Assembly: GCA_002362575.1 (NCBI GenBank)
Contig: DEUM01000025.1
Span: 1 to 33,760, forward strand
Length of the DNA: 33,760 bases
From: Lachnoclostridium sp. UBA3262
GTDB lineage: Bacteria > Bacillota > Clostridia > Lachnospirales > Lachnospiraceae
Reading direction: 5' to 3'
Each line of letters begins with the position of its first letter. The first letter of the stretch is position 1. Positions 21,692-29,641 of the stretch are shown here, in pieces. The position numbers and the translations under genes are program-made. The notes under the pieces were generated by a model. That model did not search any database, was not told the origin of the DNA, and saw nothing but the letters and a program-made list of their open reading frames with translations.

Positions 21692-22256
21692 CTTTACCAT
21701 CACAACCTCCACAGCCTATGACCATAAATGGATTCCGAACCGAAACATTTTTCAGAGCATTTCAGATGTTGTGGATGAGTTATTCAGCAACTTCCTCTCA
21801 CGTCCAAATGTACAGCAGCCGATTCTCACCCAATACTGTGACGGAAAAAATGTCTCCTGCCCAAACTGGATGAGTCAATGGGGTTCTAAGTCGCTGGGTG
21901 ATCAGGGGTATTCTGCCATCGAGATTATTCATAACTACTATGGAGATTCTATGTATATCAACGAGACAGAAGAAATTTCCGGTATTCCTTCCTCATGGCC
22001 GGGAACGAATCTCGAATTGGGCTCCTCCGGGGAAAAGGTCAGACAGATGCAGAGCCAGCTCAATGTCATTTCCAATTCATACCCTCTGATACCTAAAATT
22101 GCTGTCGACGGCATCTTTGGACCGAATACGGAAAATGCCGTAAAGATATTCCAAAAGGTGTTTGGTCTGGCGCAGGATGGCATTGTCGGATTTAAAACAT
22201 GGTATAAAATATCAGAAATTTTTGTCGGCGTAAGCCGGATTGCAGAATTAGTTTAA
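21663..22256 (+). pseudogene. SleC-like spore cortex-lytic protein, C-terminal part of the split gene
   Basis: From the core the frame reads TEWYRNKGYDFTITTSTAYD and continues through PNRNIFQSISDVVDELFSNF, QYCDGKNVSCPNWMSQWGSK and NYYGDSMYINETEEISGIPS. It ends in a peptidoglycan-binding domain (SSGEKVRQMQSQLNVIS, VDGIFGPNTENAVKIFQ, DGIVGFKTWYKI) and stops at 22254-22256. It supplies 194 residues after Trp216 of the first part. On its own it has no ribosome site; an upstream in-frame ATG at 21624 lies inside the recombinase gene. The intact reading frame without its own start argues that it is kept functional through excision. Confidence 0.88.
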
Positions 22257-22285
22257 AATTGCTAGGACTCTCCTATAAATGAAAA

Positions 22286-22330
22286 TGCCATCCAGCCAGT
22301 GAAATTTTCATCCGGCTGGATGGTACTTTT
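22286..22330. terminator. Bidirectional terminator after the SleC-like gene
   Basis: CCATCCAGCC (22288-22297) and GGCTGGATGG (22314-22323) form a ten-pair stem, with T-rich sequence to the right and A-rich sequence to the left. It serves the SleC-like gene and the convergent peptidase gene. Confidence 0.87.
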
Positions 22331-23027
22331 ATTTTCCCGTATACTCAAAATGCTGGTAATCCTTTAATGTTTTCCAGTCCCCTCCCCACGAAAAACCGTA
22401 TTTCTTAAATATCCGGTACACCTTATCATTTTTATGTATCATATACTTTTTATACTTCCCCTTACATTTTTTCACATTACGGGTTCGGTATACTCTGCCG
22501 TTTGCAGGCTCAAGCTTTCCCCCGCGTATACACGGATTAATTCTCGGGTTAATATCAATCGCCATTCCCATTCCATGTTTTGATAGCTTATTTGTGCCTT
22601 CCACCACGCGGTAGTTAAACGCCGAAGTATTATTTGCCTCCATTGATTTATTATCGTCTGCATGGTAGCAATCCACAAGCTTAATTCTCTGAATCCGATA
22701 CCTTATCTTATATAATTCAGAAAATATTTTCACTGTTCTTCTGGCAATTTTCTTATTTACAATAAGTTTTCCTGTCCATGTTTTCCCCTTAAAATCATAA
22801 TATTTTACCGTCACTAGCCGCAGGCTTGAAAAGGATATCTTTGAGCCTGACACAGGAAATGATTTTCCCCGTATCTGTTCTTTAACCGCCGGCGTCAGCT
22901 TCCTGTATGTAAATCCGGGCTTGTACGTCTTTGCCCCGACAACTGCCGTATCAATATGTAGAACTAATATGCTAAATATCAATACGACTAGCAAAATAGC
23001 ATTATAGCGTTTCTTTTTTTTCTCCAT
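22329..23027 (-). CDS. VanY/M15-type D-Ala-D-Ala carboxypeptidase-like protein
   Basis: The 232-residue protein has an N-terminal signal anchor (ILLVVLIFSILVLHIDTAVV) and a C-terminal zinc peptidase domain of the M15 type. Visible metal ligands are the His and Asp of SKHGMGMAIDINP and the His of DYQHFEY. It probably trims peptidoglycan stem peptides outside the membrane. AGGAG eight bases before the ATG at 23027 sets the start. That start lies inside the end of the upstream Rpn-like gene (26-base overlap), so the two are translated from one message. It converges on the SleC-like gene, another wall-acting protein. Confidence 0.85.
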   Translation of the reverse strand: MEKKKKRYNAILLVVLIFSILVLHIDTAVVGAKTYKPGFTYRKLTPAVKEQIRGKSFPVSGSKISFSSLRLVTVKYYDFKGKTWTGKLIVNKKIARRTVKIFSELYKIRYRIQRIKLVDCYHADDNKSMEANNTSAFNYRVVEGTNKLSKHGMGMAIDINPRINPCIRGGKLEPANGRVYRTRNVKKCKGKYKKYMIHKNDKVYRIFKKYGFSWGGDWKTLKDYQHFEYTGK

Positions 23028-23868
23028 TCCAGTCGCTCCTCTCTTTAACTGTCTGCAAATACTCTTTCTGCACTTCATAAACAAAACTCAATGGTTCATC
23101 TGTCATCTTACTGATAGCTTCTGGCGTCTGTCCATTACAAAGCATGCGCATAAGTATATCCCGTTTTTCTTCCTGTCTGGCATCAAAACGTATCTCGTTT
23201 TCATGAATCATTGCCATCATATACTTTTCCTCCATTCCTTCTTTTTCTTTAATTTTCATTGCCTGTTCCTTTACATATTTAACTCTCTCATACTCCGGTT
23301 CAAAAGAATCCATATCCTCCACTAATCTCAGAAATTCAATTAACTCCGGATTGGTTTCCCTGTTATTTGTTCCCTTTGTATTTAAAATAATTTTCTTTGT
23401 TCCGTCACCAAAGGCCAAATCTGGCTCCTCAATGCAACGATTCTCGAAAGTATAACAGTAACGCCCCCTGCCATATTGGTCAAATGTACAAATAAATATA
23501 ATATGACTCGGTATTAGTTTTCCATAACCAACCTCGCCTATTGGCAGAACCCGCACATCACACACTGCTTGATAGTGCCGCATCCTACGTGGAATATTCT
23601 GCATATCCCGAACCTGCATTTCCACATCAAAATATCCCTCTTTCTTGTCCTTCATGAACACATCCATGCGTATTCCTTTTTTCGTATAGCCGCCGGATAT
23701 TGTTTCCTCTTTCCCTTGAAACACAATCTCGCCTATTGGTCTACCTAACACAATTTCCAATACATTTTTACTCGCCTTTCTATCGAGCATCAACTCCCCA
23801 AATAGAAAATCATCTTTTAATTGAAGCTCTTTTAAAGGTTTTCTCCGTATACACTTTTTTTCTCCCAC
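23002..23868 (-). CDS. Rpn-family PD-(D/E)XK nuclease/transposase-like protein
   Basis: The 288-residue protein has the N-terminal part typical of this family (LKELQLKDDFLFGELMLDRK), a nuclease core with GIRMDVFMKDKKEGYFDVEMQ (Asp, then E-x-Q), and RRMRHYQAVCDVRVL. A helical, charged C-terminal half follows. Members are often annotated as transposases, but they are better described as recombination-promoting nucleases; no terminal repeats flank it here. It uses a GTG start, with GGGAG six bases upstream. A near-consensus promoter precedes it, and a three-codon frame with its own GGAGG (ATG-GCG-TTA-stop) lies in the leader. Confidence 0.87.
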   Translation of the reverse strand: MGEKKCIRRKPLKELQLKDDFLFGELMLDRKASKNVLEIVLGRPIGEIVFQGKEETISGGYTKKGIRMDVFMKDKKEGYFDVEMQVRDMQNIPRRMRHYQAVCDVRVLPIGEVGYGKLIPSHIIFICTFDQYGRGRYCYTFENRCIEEPDLAFGDGTKKIILNTKGTNNRETNPELIEFLRLVEDMDSFEPEYERVKYVKEQAMKIKEKEGMEEKYMMAMIHENEIRFDARQEEKRDILMRMLCNGQTPEAISKMTDEPLSFVYEVQKEYLQTVKERSDWNGEKKETL

Positions 23869-23918
23869 AAACTTCTCCCTTCCACAATTATTATAACGCC
23901 ATTATCCCCTCCATTTTC

Positions 23919-23948
23919 ATTATACACTTCTTACTTGTGTAATGTCAA
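23919..23948 (-). promoter_or_regulatory. Promoter of the Rpn-M15 gene pair
   Basis: On the minus strand TTGACA (23943-23948) and TATAAT (23919-23924) are both perfect, with an 18-base spacer. Confidence 0.8.
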
Positions 23949-23991
23949 ATCTCTTTACGCCATAATTTATCGCCTGACGCCACATTCATGT

Positions 23992-24792
23992 TTATTTCCG
24001 CCAGCTCGCCGGAAACATATACTCCTCGCAGTTTTCGAGCGTGTCAAACTGATAACCTTCATTGCGTATATAATCAATGAGCTGGCCAAGTACAGCCGCC
24101 GTATTTTTCGTTGAATTTGAATCATGAAGCAGAATAATCGCCTCATTATGTTTCGTGAGGTCTTTCTTTACATTTCTCATAATTGTCTCCTGCGGTATCG
24201 TTCCACCGATAGAATCCTCTCCTGATACATTCCAATCATAGCTCTTAACCCCCATCTTCTGCAGCTTTTCGTGAAGTTCATCCACATAGGAACTGACATA
24301 CCGGTTATTGCTCCCCCATGGAAAACGATGTAATTTCGGCGCCTTCCCTGTCACTTTCTGGATTGCCTCGGAAGCGCTTTTAAAATCCTCAAAAAAACAT
24401 TCTGCATTACAGTACATCTGATTTTTTTTGTGACAATAGGTATGAACGCCGATTGCATTTCCCTGCTTTATTTCCTGCTTTACAATATCCTCACGCTCCG
24501 GCGTGATTTCATTTCCAATAAGAAAAAAAGTAGCAACCGCATTTTTTTCTTTCAATGTTTCTAAGATACTGATTGTATTTTCACTCGGTCCGTCATCAAA
24601 GGTAAGATACGCCACCTTCTTCTCCTGCTGCCTTTCTTTCTTGTTTTCCTCCGATACCAGAGATGAAAAACGAGCAGTAGGGATATATTTCCCACTGCTC
24701 GTCTTATCTTCCATATTGCGCTCCATTTCATGAAACACCAATACGCTTAACATACATAAACATATAATATATACTGTTTTTTTCAATTTCAT
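23992..24792 (-). CDS. Membrane-anchored polysaccharide deacetylase (NodB/CE4)
   Basis: The protein of about 266 residues has an N-terminal signal anchor (VYIICLCMLSVLVF) and a NodB domain with all the usual motifs: TFDDGPSE, the HTYCH metal pair, RFPWGSN, DWNVSGEDS and LLHDSNS. It most likely removes acetyl groups from peptidoglycan or a related glycan outside the membrane. Sporulation PdaA-like enzymes belong to the same family, but nothing here proves a spore role. The start is uncertain: ATG at 24792 has AGG only three bases upstream, and a TTG at 24807 follows GAGGG closely. Confidence 0.88.
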   Translation of the reverse strand: MKLKKTVYIICLCMLSVLVFHEMERNMEDKTSSGKYIPTARFSSLVSEENKKERQQEKKVAYLTFDDGPSENTISILETLKEKNAVATFFLIGNEITPEREDIVKQEIKQGNAIGVHTYCHKKNQMYCNAECFFEDFKSASEAIQKVTGKAPKLHRFPWGSNNRYVSSYVDELHEKLQKMGVKSYDWNVSGEDSIGGTIPQETIMRNVKKDLTKHNEAIILLHDSNSTKNTAAVLGQLIDYIRNEGYQFDTLENCEEYMFPASWRK

Positions 24793-24870
24793 ACACCTGC
24801 CAGACAAAATCCCTCTTACTATATATCCTATGCGGCAGTTTTCAGTATGTGAAGCATAATTTTAAATTCT

Positions 24871-25752
24871 TTATCCCTTTACCGAACCCAGTGCAACACC
24901 ACGGATAATAAATTTAGACAGGCACAGATATACGATAATCAATGGAATAATTGCAATTCCAAGTAGCATATATACTTTACCGAGGTCAAAGTTTCGGTTC
25001 GCCTCTGCCTGTAAGCCCGCGATAATCAGTGGGAGTGTGGCATTTTTATTATTTGTGTCGATTAACAGCTGTGGCATAAAATAACTATTCCATGATGCAA
25101 CGAACTGGAATATCATCTGTACTGCCATCGCTGGTTTCAAAATCGGCATTACTACAAAGTTAAAAATATAAAACTCATGTCCGCCGTCAATTCGCCCTGC
25201 TTCCACAATCTCAAGGGGCAGGGAACTTTCCATATACTGTTTCACGAAGAAGAATACACCCGGCGCCGCAATCATAGGGAAAATCAACGGAATATAAGAG
25301 TTCGTCATCCCCCACGCCCGTACCATATTTACATAACCAAGTGCAGACACCTGTGTCGGCACCATCAGGATAACCATAATGAAGATAAATGCAAACTTCT
25401 TCAGCCGGAAATCATAAGCGTACAGTCCATAAGCCGTCAGCGTAGCAATATACACACTGACTACGCAGGAAATAGCTGCTACAATAAAGCTGTTAAACAT
25501 CGACTGGAACAATGCTAAGTTCGAGTCGTCAATTACTTTGTTCCAGTTGTTCAAAAACTCTTTTCCCGGAAACAAGTTAAATGTACTTGTCAGTGTAGCA
25601 TGGTCCTTTGTCAAGTTGACTAACAATGTGACAAAAGGAAATATGGCAACAACACAAACTACAATGAGTACAAAATAGGCAATCACTCTACGCAGAATCA
25701 ATAAGCGGCGCCCTCTGATTTCTTTTGCTGACAACGTCTTATTCTTTGCCAT
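24871..25752 (-). CDS. Sugar ABC transporter permease, MalG type (CUT1)
   Basis: The 293-residue inner-membrane permease has six predicted helices and the EAA loop EAGRIDGGHEFYIFNFVVMP that docks the ATPase. It is the last gene of the cellobiose uptake operon. Its ATG follows directly on the stop codon of the MalF-type gene (TAAATG), with GGGGG upstream. No ATPase gene is present, so a shared MsiK-type ATPase elsewhere is expected, as is common for CUT1 systems. Confidence 0.93.
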   Translation of the reverse strand: MAKNKTLSAKEIRGRRLLILRRVIAYFVLIVVCVVAIFPFVTLLVNLTKDHATLTSTFNLFPGKEFLNNWNKVIDDSNLALFQSMFNSFIVAAISCVVSVYIATLTAYGLYAYDFRLKKFAFIFIMVILMVPTQVSALGYVNMVRAWGMTNSYIPLIFPMIAAPGVFFFVKQYMESSLPLEIVEAGRIDGGHEFYIFNFVVMPILKPAMAVQMIFQFVASWNSYFMPQLLIDTNNKNATLPLIIAGLQAEANRNFDLGKVYMLLGIAIIPLIIVYLCLSKFIIRGVALGSVKG

Positions 25753-26746
25753 TTACTGCACCCCCTTTGCAGCAGCCTTCATTGCTTTCTTTCTCTCTTT
25801 TTTATACTTCTTTGCTTCTTTCTCATCGTCACTCTGCATGAGCTTAAATAAGAAGATACCTATCACACCGGCAACGAAGAACAAAATTACTGACTCTGCT
25901 CCTGCCAGTCCGATATCACCGGAACCAATGATTCCCTCACTGATATCCATGACAACCGTCTTTGCTACGCCATTCGGACCGCCCATATCGTTTGTCATCA
26001 GTTTCGGAACATCGAATAACTGAAGACCACCAATCATGGACGTAACAAGGACATACAGCATAATCGGTTTCAACATTGGGAGCGTAATCTTTCGGAACTG
26101 CTGTCCGGCACTTGCCCCGTCAATGGAAGAAGCCTCATATAAAGCAGGATCGATTCCCATAATGCCCGCCATCAAAAGAATCGTTGTATTTCCAGTCCAC
26201 ATCAAGAAGTTGATAAATGCGATAATCAGCCGAATCCCCCCACTCGCTGTTCAAAAAGTCAAATGGTTCGTTGCCCAAAGCATTTACCAATATATTATTA
26301 ACCGGTCCATTCACAGCAAACAATTTTGCAAACAGCACTGCGATGGAAGAGGCCATCAGCATATTTGGCAGATACAAAATAACCTTAACTGCCCCGGTTC
26401 CTTTCAATTTTAAACGAATATCGGTAAACCATGATGCAAATAGCAGAGACACTAAAATCTGCGGAATGAATCCAAGCAGCCAAAGCAAAAATGTATTACC
26501 AAAATATTCTATGATATGTCCCTCTGTAAATACTTTGACATAGTTATTAAACCCAACAAATTCTACCACCGTCTCAAATAAGTCTTCATACTGGCTGTAG
26601 AAACTGGTATAAAATGTCATTACTAACGGATATAATTGAAAAATAAAATATGCAATAAAGAATGGCAAAATGAAAATCATGCCCCACTTACCATATTTCA
26701 GCTTGTGTGGGCGCTGGTACGTATTTGCCTTTGCTTTTCCAGCCAT
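25753..26746 (-). pseudogene. Sugar ABC transporter permease, MalF type, frameshifted
   Basis: The first part (from ATG 26746, five bases after GGGGG) encodes WGMIFILPFFIAYFIFQLYP through …GNEPFDFLNSEWG. It then runs off frame. The rest, including FINFLMWTGNTTILLMAG and the EAA loop EASSIDGASAGQQFRKITLP, lies one base away in another frame and ends at 25753. The switch falls at a run of six C on the plus strand (26236-26241). Removing one gives …SEWGIRLIIAFINFLMWTGN and a 330-residue protein of normal length. All other features look intact, so a sequencing error, a recent mutation or slippage at the run are all possible. Confidence 0.85.
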
Positions 26747-26773
26747 AAAATCCCCCTTTACCATTGTAATTTC

Positions 26774-26813
26774 GATAAAAATAGCGGGACAGGACACATT
26801 GCCTGCCCCGCTA
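26774..26813 (-). terminator. Hairpin with U-run between binding protein and permease genes
   Basis: On the minus strand TAGCGGG-GCAGG and CCTG-TCCCGCTA form a strong stem, followed by TTTTTATC. It lies inside the operon. It probably acts as a partial terminator that gives more binding protein than permease. Confidence 0.75.
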
Positions 26814-26843
26814 GCATACTGTTACGTATTACGTAGCCTGTAA

Positions 26844-28253
26844 TTATTTACTAAGTGCCGGATAACTCTTAATCGTAGCATCCTTCCAGCTTTCGATTGC
26901 CTGCTCTTTTGTCTTCTTACCGCTATAGTAATCTTTCATAGCTTTCATCAGATTCTCAAGGCACATCTGGTCATAAGGAGATACATTGCTGCAGTCAATC
27001 TGGTCAGCAGCTGCTGACAGAGCTTTTACAAGAGACTGTCCGCCAAGGAATGGAGATGTTACATTATCTGCTTCCAGTTTCGCATTTGCTTCCTTGTTGT
27101 TTACGAAGTCCTGAGTATCTTTACTGATGTTGTACATGATGTCTTTGTCACAGCAAAGCTTCTTCATAACGTCAGCAACAAGTTTTGCATTGTCAGTGCC
27201 TGCAGCACCACAGATGAAGGAACCACCCCAGTTGAATGCCTGAGGACCTGCACACAATGCCCAGTCACCGTAGCTTCCGCCGCCTGTAAAGTTTCCGTCT
27301 TTGTCTTTCTTAGAACCGGAGCCATCACCCATACTGAAGTTGATGCCCCATGCTGGCATGAAGTAAGCAAATACATTACCGTCTTTGCCCATGCCTGCGG
27401 TCCAGTCATCCTTCCACAGGGAAGTACCTTTGTTATAACCCTTATCTGTCCACTCTTTTGTCTTGTCAATCCACTTTTCTACACTTGGATCAATCTGAAG
27501 TTTTTTGTCATCGCTTACAAATTTCGAATCTACATTGTTAGAGAATACACGGAGTGCATCATCATAACCGGAAAGCATTGTGATTTTTCCGTTCGTCTTC
27601 TCCTTAATCGTAGCTGCTGCTGCTTCAAACTTATCCCAGTCGCTTACCTGCTCCTGAATCTTTTCCGGATCATCTGTTCCGAAAATATCCTTAGCATAAG
27701 AACGTCTGTAAACGAATCCACCTGGGCAGCCCTGCCATGAAACAGCTCTTAATGTGCCAGAAGCATCCGTAGCAGCCTGTTTTGTGTACTGATACATCTG
27801 AGCCATATCGTCATCTGTGATACCAAGAGATTTGATATCTACTGCCATGTCTGTGCCTGTGTACTTGTTTACATAGTCCATCTCACAAAGGAAGATGTCA
27901 ATCTTATCATCTGCTGCTGCCTTTGCCTGGTCTTTCAGGGCAGCATCCAGCTTATTCTGATAAACACCACCTTCATTTGTGTTCTGAATAAAGTTTACCT
28001 TTACGTCACCGATGGTCTGCGTTTTCTTATCATATCCCGGATAGTATTTCTCGAATCTATCCTTGAACTCTGTGTTCCATACCCAGATGTTAAGAACTTT
28101 TCCGCCACCATCTGCAAGTGTTTCAACCTTAGTTTCCGGAGTTTTATTTCCGTCATCTGTGGTATTATTACCTGCATCATTTCCACCGCAGCCTGTCATC
28201 ATACCAACTACCATGGTCATTGCCAGAGCTACTGCTAACCATTTTTTCCTCAT
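26844..28253 (-). CDS. Sugar-binding lipoprotein of a CUT1 ABC transporter, probably for cellobiose/cello-oligosaccharides
   Basis: The 469-residue lipoprotein has a signal peptide (MRKKWLAVALAMTMVVGMM) and lipobox TGC, then a low-complexity Asn/Thr linker and a family 1 solute-binding fold (VLNIWVWNTEFKDRFEKYYP … ending IKSYPALSK). It captures the sugar outside the membrane for the two permeases. The specificity is inferred from the divergent cellobiose phosphorylase gene. GGAGG ten bases before the ATG sets the start; the longer in-frame reading from upstream has no ribosome site and lacks a signal peptide at its end. Confidence 0.9.
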   Translation of the reverse strand: MRKKWLAVALAMTMVVGMMTGCGGNDAGNNTTDDGNKTPETKVETLADGGGKVLNIWVWNTEFKDRFEKYYPGYDKKTQTIGDVKVNFIQNTNEGGVYQNKLDAALKDQAKAAADDKIDIFLCEMDYVNKYTGTDMAVDIKSLGITDDDMAQMYQYTKQAATDASGTLRAVSWQGCPGGFVYRRSYAKDIFGTDDPEKIQEQVSDWDKFEAAAATIKEKTNGKITMLSGYDDALRVFSNNVDSKFVSDDKKLQIDPSVEKWIDKTKEWTDKGYNKGTSLWKDDWTAGMGKDGNVFAYFMPAWGINFSMGDGSGSKKDKDGNFTGGGSYGDWALCAGPQAFNWGGSFICGAAGTDNAKLVADVMKKLCCDKDIMYNISKDTQDFVNNKEANAKLEADNVTSPFLGGQSLVKALSAAADQIDCSNVSPYDQMCLENLMKAMKDYYSGKKTKEQAIESWKDATIKSYPALSK

Positions 28254-28282
28254 AAATATTTTTCCTCCTATTAATTGATGTG

Positions 28283-28304
28283 CTGTTTTGCTTTCGCAAA
28301 ACAG
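28283..28304 (-). other. Leader hairpin before the binding-protein gene
   Basis: CTGTTTTGC and GCAAAACAG pair exactly around a GAAA tetraloop, 30 bases before the start codon. A second stem, GTGAGC/GCTCAC, lies at 28326-28352. There is no U-run, so these more likely protect or process the mRNA after the lacI-like gene. Confidence 0.5.
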
Positions 28305-28358
28305 ATGAAATGGTTCTTTTTGCTCGTGAGCTCTGCCACTTATATTGCTCACTCGCGA

Positions 28359-29369
28359 TTATTTACATTTCAGGACTGACTTTCCCCGGATTAGTTCGCC
28401 TTTCACAACAACCCTCTCAATCAGTGCTGATTTCGGTTGCTCTATCAGCTCAACCAGCTTTATTGCTGCCATCCGGCCAAGTTCTTCTGCATTCTGCCTG
28501 TATGTCGCAATCTTCGGCTCAATCACGCGGGCAATCCGCTGTCCGTCATACCCTGCGACAGAAATGTCATCAGGAATCGTAAGACCATGTGCCTCAATTA
28601 CATTGATACCGCCAATACAGGAAAAATCATCCGGATAAATAATGCAGGTAGGCCTATCCTTCAATGATAATAATTTCTCTGTTAATTTTGCTGAGACATC
28701 CGGCGCATGGTAATCACCTTCCAGAATATATTCATCCCTAACCGGAATATCAAAGCGTTTCATCGTCCGGAAAAAACTCCCCAGCCGATTTTGGGTAACG
28801 GAAGAATCCGCCCCGTGAACATATGCAATTTTTTCATGCCCCTGTCCTATAATATAAGTTACCAATTCTTCCATTCCATATACATTGTCCGACAACACAC
28901 ACGTGCGGTTATCAAACACAAAATCTATGGTAACAACTGGTATATTTCCATTTATCAGTTCCTTCACTTCATCTGCCTCAAAATTCACACAGGCAACAAC
29001 CACACCGTCTACTCCCCTGTACTTACTATGCTCGTAATAGGATAATGTATTATTTCCGGCATGCTTACTGATAAATGTTATATCATAGCCTTTTTCCTCT
29101 GCTCCCCTGCGAAAACTATCTAATACATGAGAGAAATAAGAATGGGTTAATCCACTGTTCGCCTCATCCACAAATAGTACACCAAGATTATAAGTACGAT
29201 TTGTCTTTAATGCTCTTGCTGATGAGTTTGGCAAATATCCAAGCTCCTTTGCCACTTTACAAATCCGTTCCTTTGTTTCCCTGCTAATGTCTCCTCGATT
29301 GTTCATCGCTTTGCTGACAGTCGCTATCGAAACATTGCACTGTCGGGAAATATCTTTTAACGATACCAT
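28359..29369 (-). CDS. LacI-family regulator of the cellobiose module
   Basis: The 336-residue regulator has the LacI helix-turn-helix and hinge (MVSLKDISRQCNVSIATVSK, …LGYLPNSSARALKTN) and a periplasmic-binding-type effector domain (NLGVLFVDEANSGL, CIIYPDDFSCIGGINVIEAH, ISVAGYDG). It lies first in the transporter operon and divergent from cellobiose phosphorylase, so cellobiose or a related disaccharide is the likely effector. GAGG seven bases before the ATG fixes the start. Two similar CGAAAACGATTnCG sites in the shared intergenic region are its probable operators. Confidence 0.93.
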   Translation of the reverse strand: MVSLKDISRQCNVSIATVSKAMNNRGDISRETKERICKVAKELGYLPNSSARALKTNRTYNLGVLFVDEANSGLTHSYFSHVLDSFRRGAEEKGYDITFISKHAGNNTLSYYEHSKYRGVDGVVVACVNFEADEVKELINGNIPVVTIDFVFDNRTCVLSDNVYGMEELVTYIIGQGHEKIAYVHGADSSVTQNRLGSFFRTMKRFDIPVRDEYILEGDYHAPDVSAKLTEKLLSLKDRPTCIIYPDDFSCIGGINVIEAHGLTIPDDISVAGYDGQRIARVIEPKIATYRQNAEELGRMAAIKLVELIEQPKSALIERVVVKGELIRGKSVLKCK

Positions 29370-29434
29370 TTTAATTCCTCATTTTTAATTATTTTAGATT
29401 CTTTTAATAACCTTAATATTTTCTTAGTCCTTTT

Positions 29435-29448
29435 CGTAATCGTTTTCG
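29435..29448 (-). promoter_or_regulatory. LacI operator, lacI-gene side
   Basis: On the minus strand CGAAAACGATTACG, a near-palindrome of LacI type. It matches the site at 29567-29580 in 13 of 14 bases and lies just past the -10 box of the regulator's own promoter. Confidence 0.7.
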
Positions 29449-29455
29449 TAACTTA

Positions 29456-29484
29456 ACTTTACCACAATATTAACAACACGTCAA
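29456..29484 (-). promoter_or_regulatory. Promoter of the lacI-transporter operon
   Basis: On the minus strand TTGACG (29479-29484) and TAAAGT (29456-29461) with a 17-base spacer. Confidence 0.55.
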
Positions 29485-29527
29485 CATATTTTATAAAAAA
29501 ATTGTTAATAATATACAAAAAAACAAG

Positions 29528-29556
29528 TTGCTTTTCTAAAAAATATCTTATATAAT
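29528..29556 (+). promoter_or_regulatory. Promoter of the cellobiose phosphorylase gene
   Basis: TTGCTT (29528-29533) and a perfect TATAAT (29551-29556) with a 17-base spacer. An operator follows at once. Confidence 0.75.
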
Positions 29557-29566
29557 AGGATTGTCA

Positions 29567-29580
29567 CGAAATCGTTTTCG
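29567..29580 (+). promoter_or_regulatory. LacI operator, cellobiose phosphorylase side
   Basis: CGAAATCGTTTTCG, reading CGAAAACGATTTCG on the other strand. It lies at about +5 to +18 of the phosphorylase transcript, a place where a bound repressor blocks transcription. Confidence 0.72.
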
Positions 29581-29641
29581 ACACAAAGCTTTTCTATTTG
29601 ATATGAAAATCAACCCGCATATGCGTAGAATGGAGGTATTT

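Noticed and set aside
23002..23868. Insertion sequence around the 'transposase-like' Rpn gene
   Set aside because: No terminal inverted repeats or target duplications could be seen on either side.
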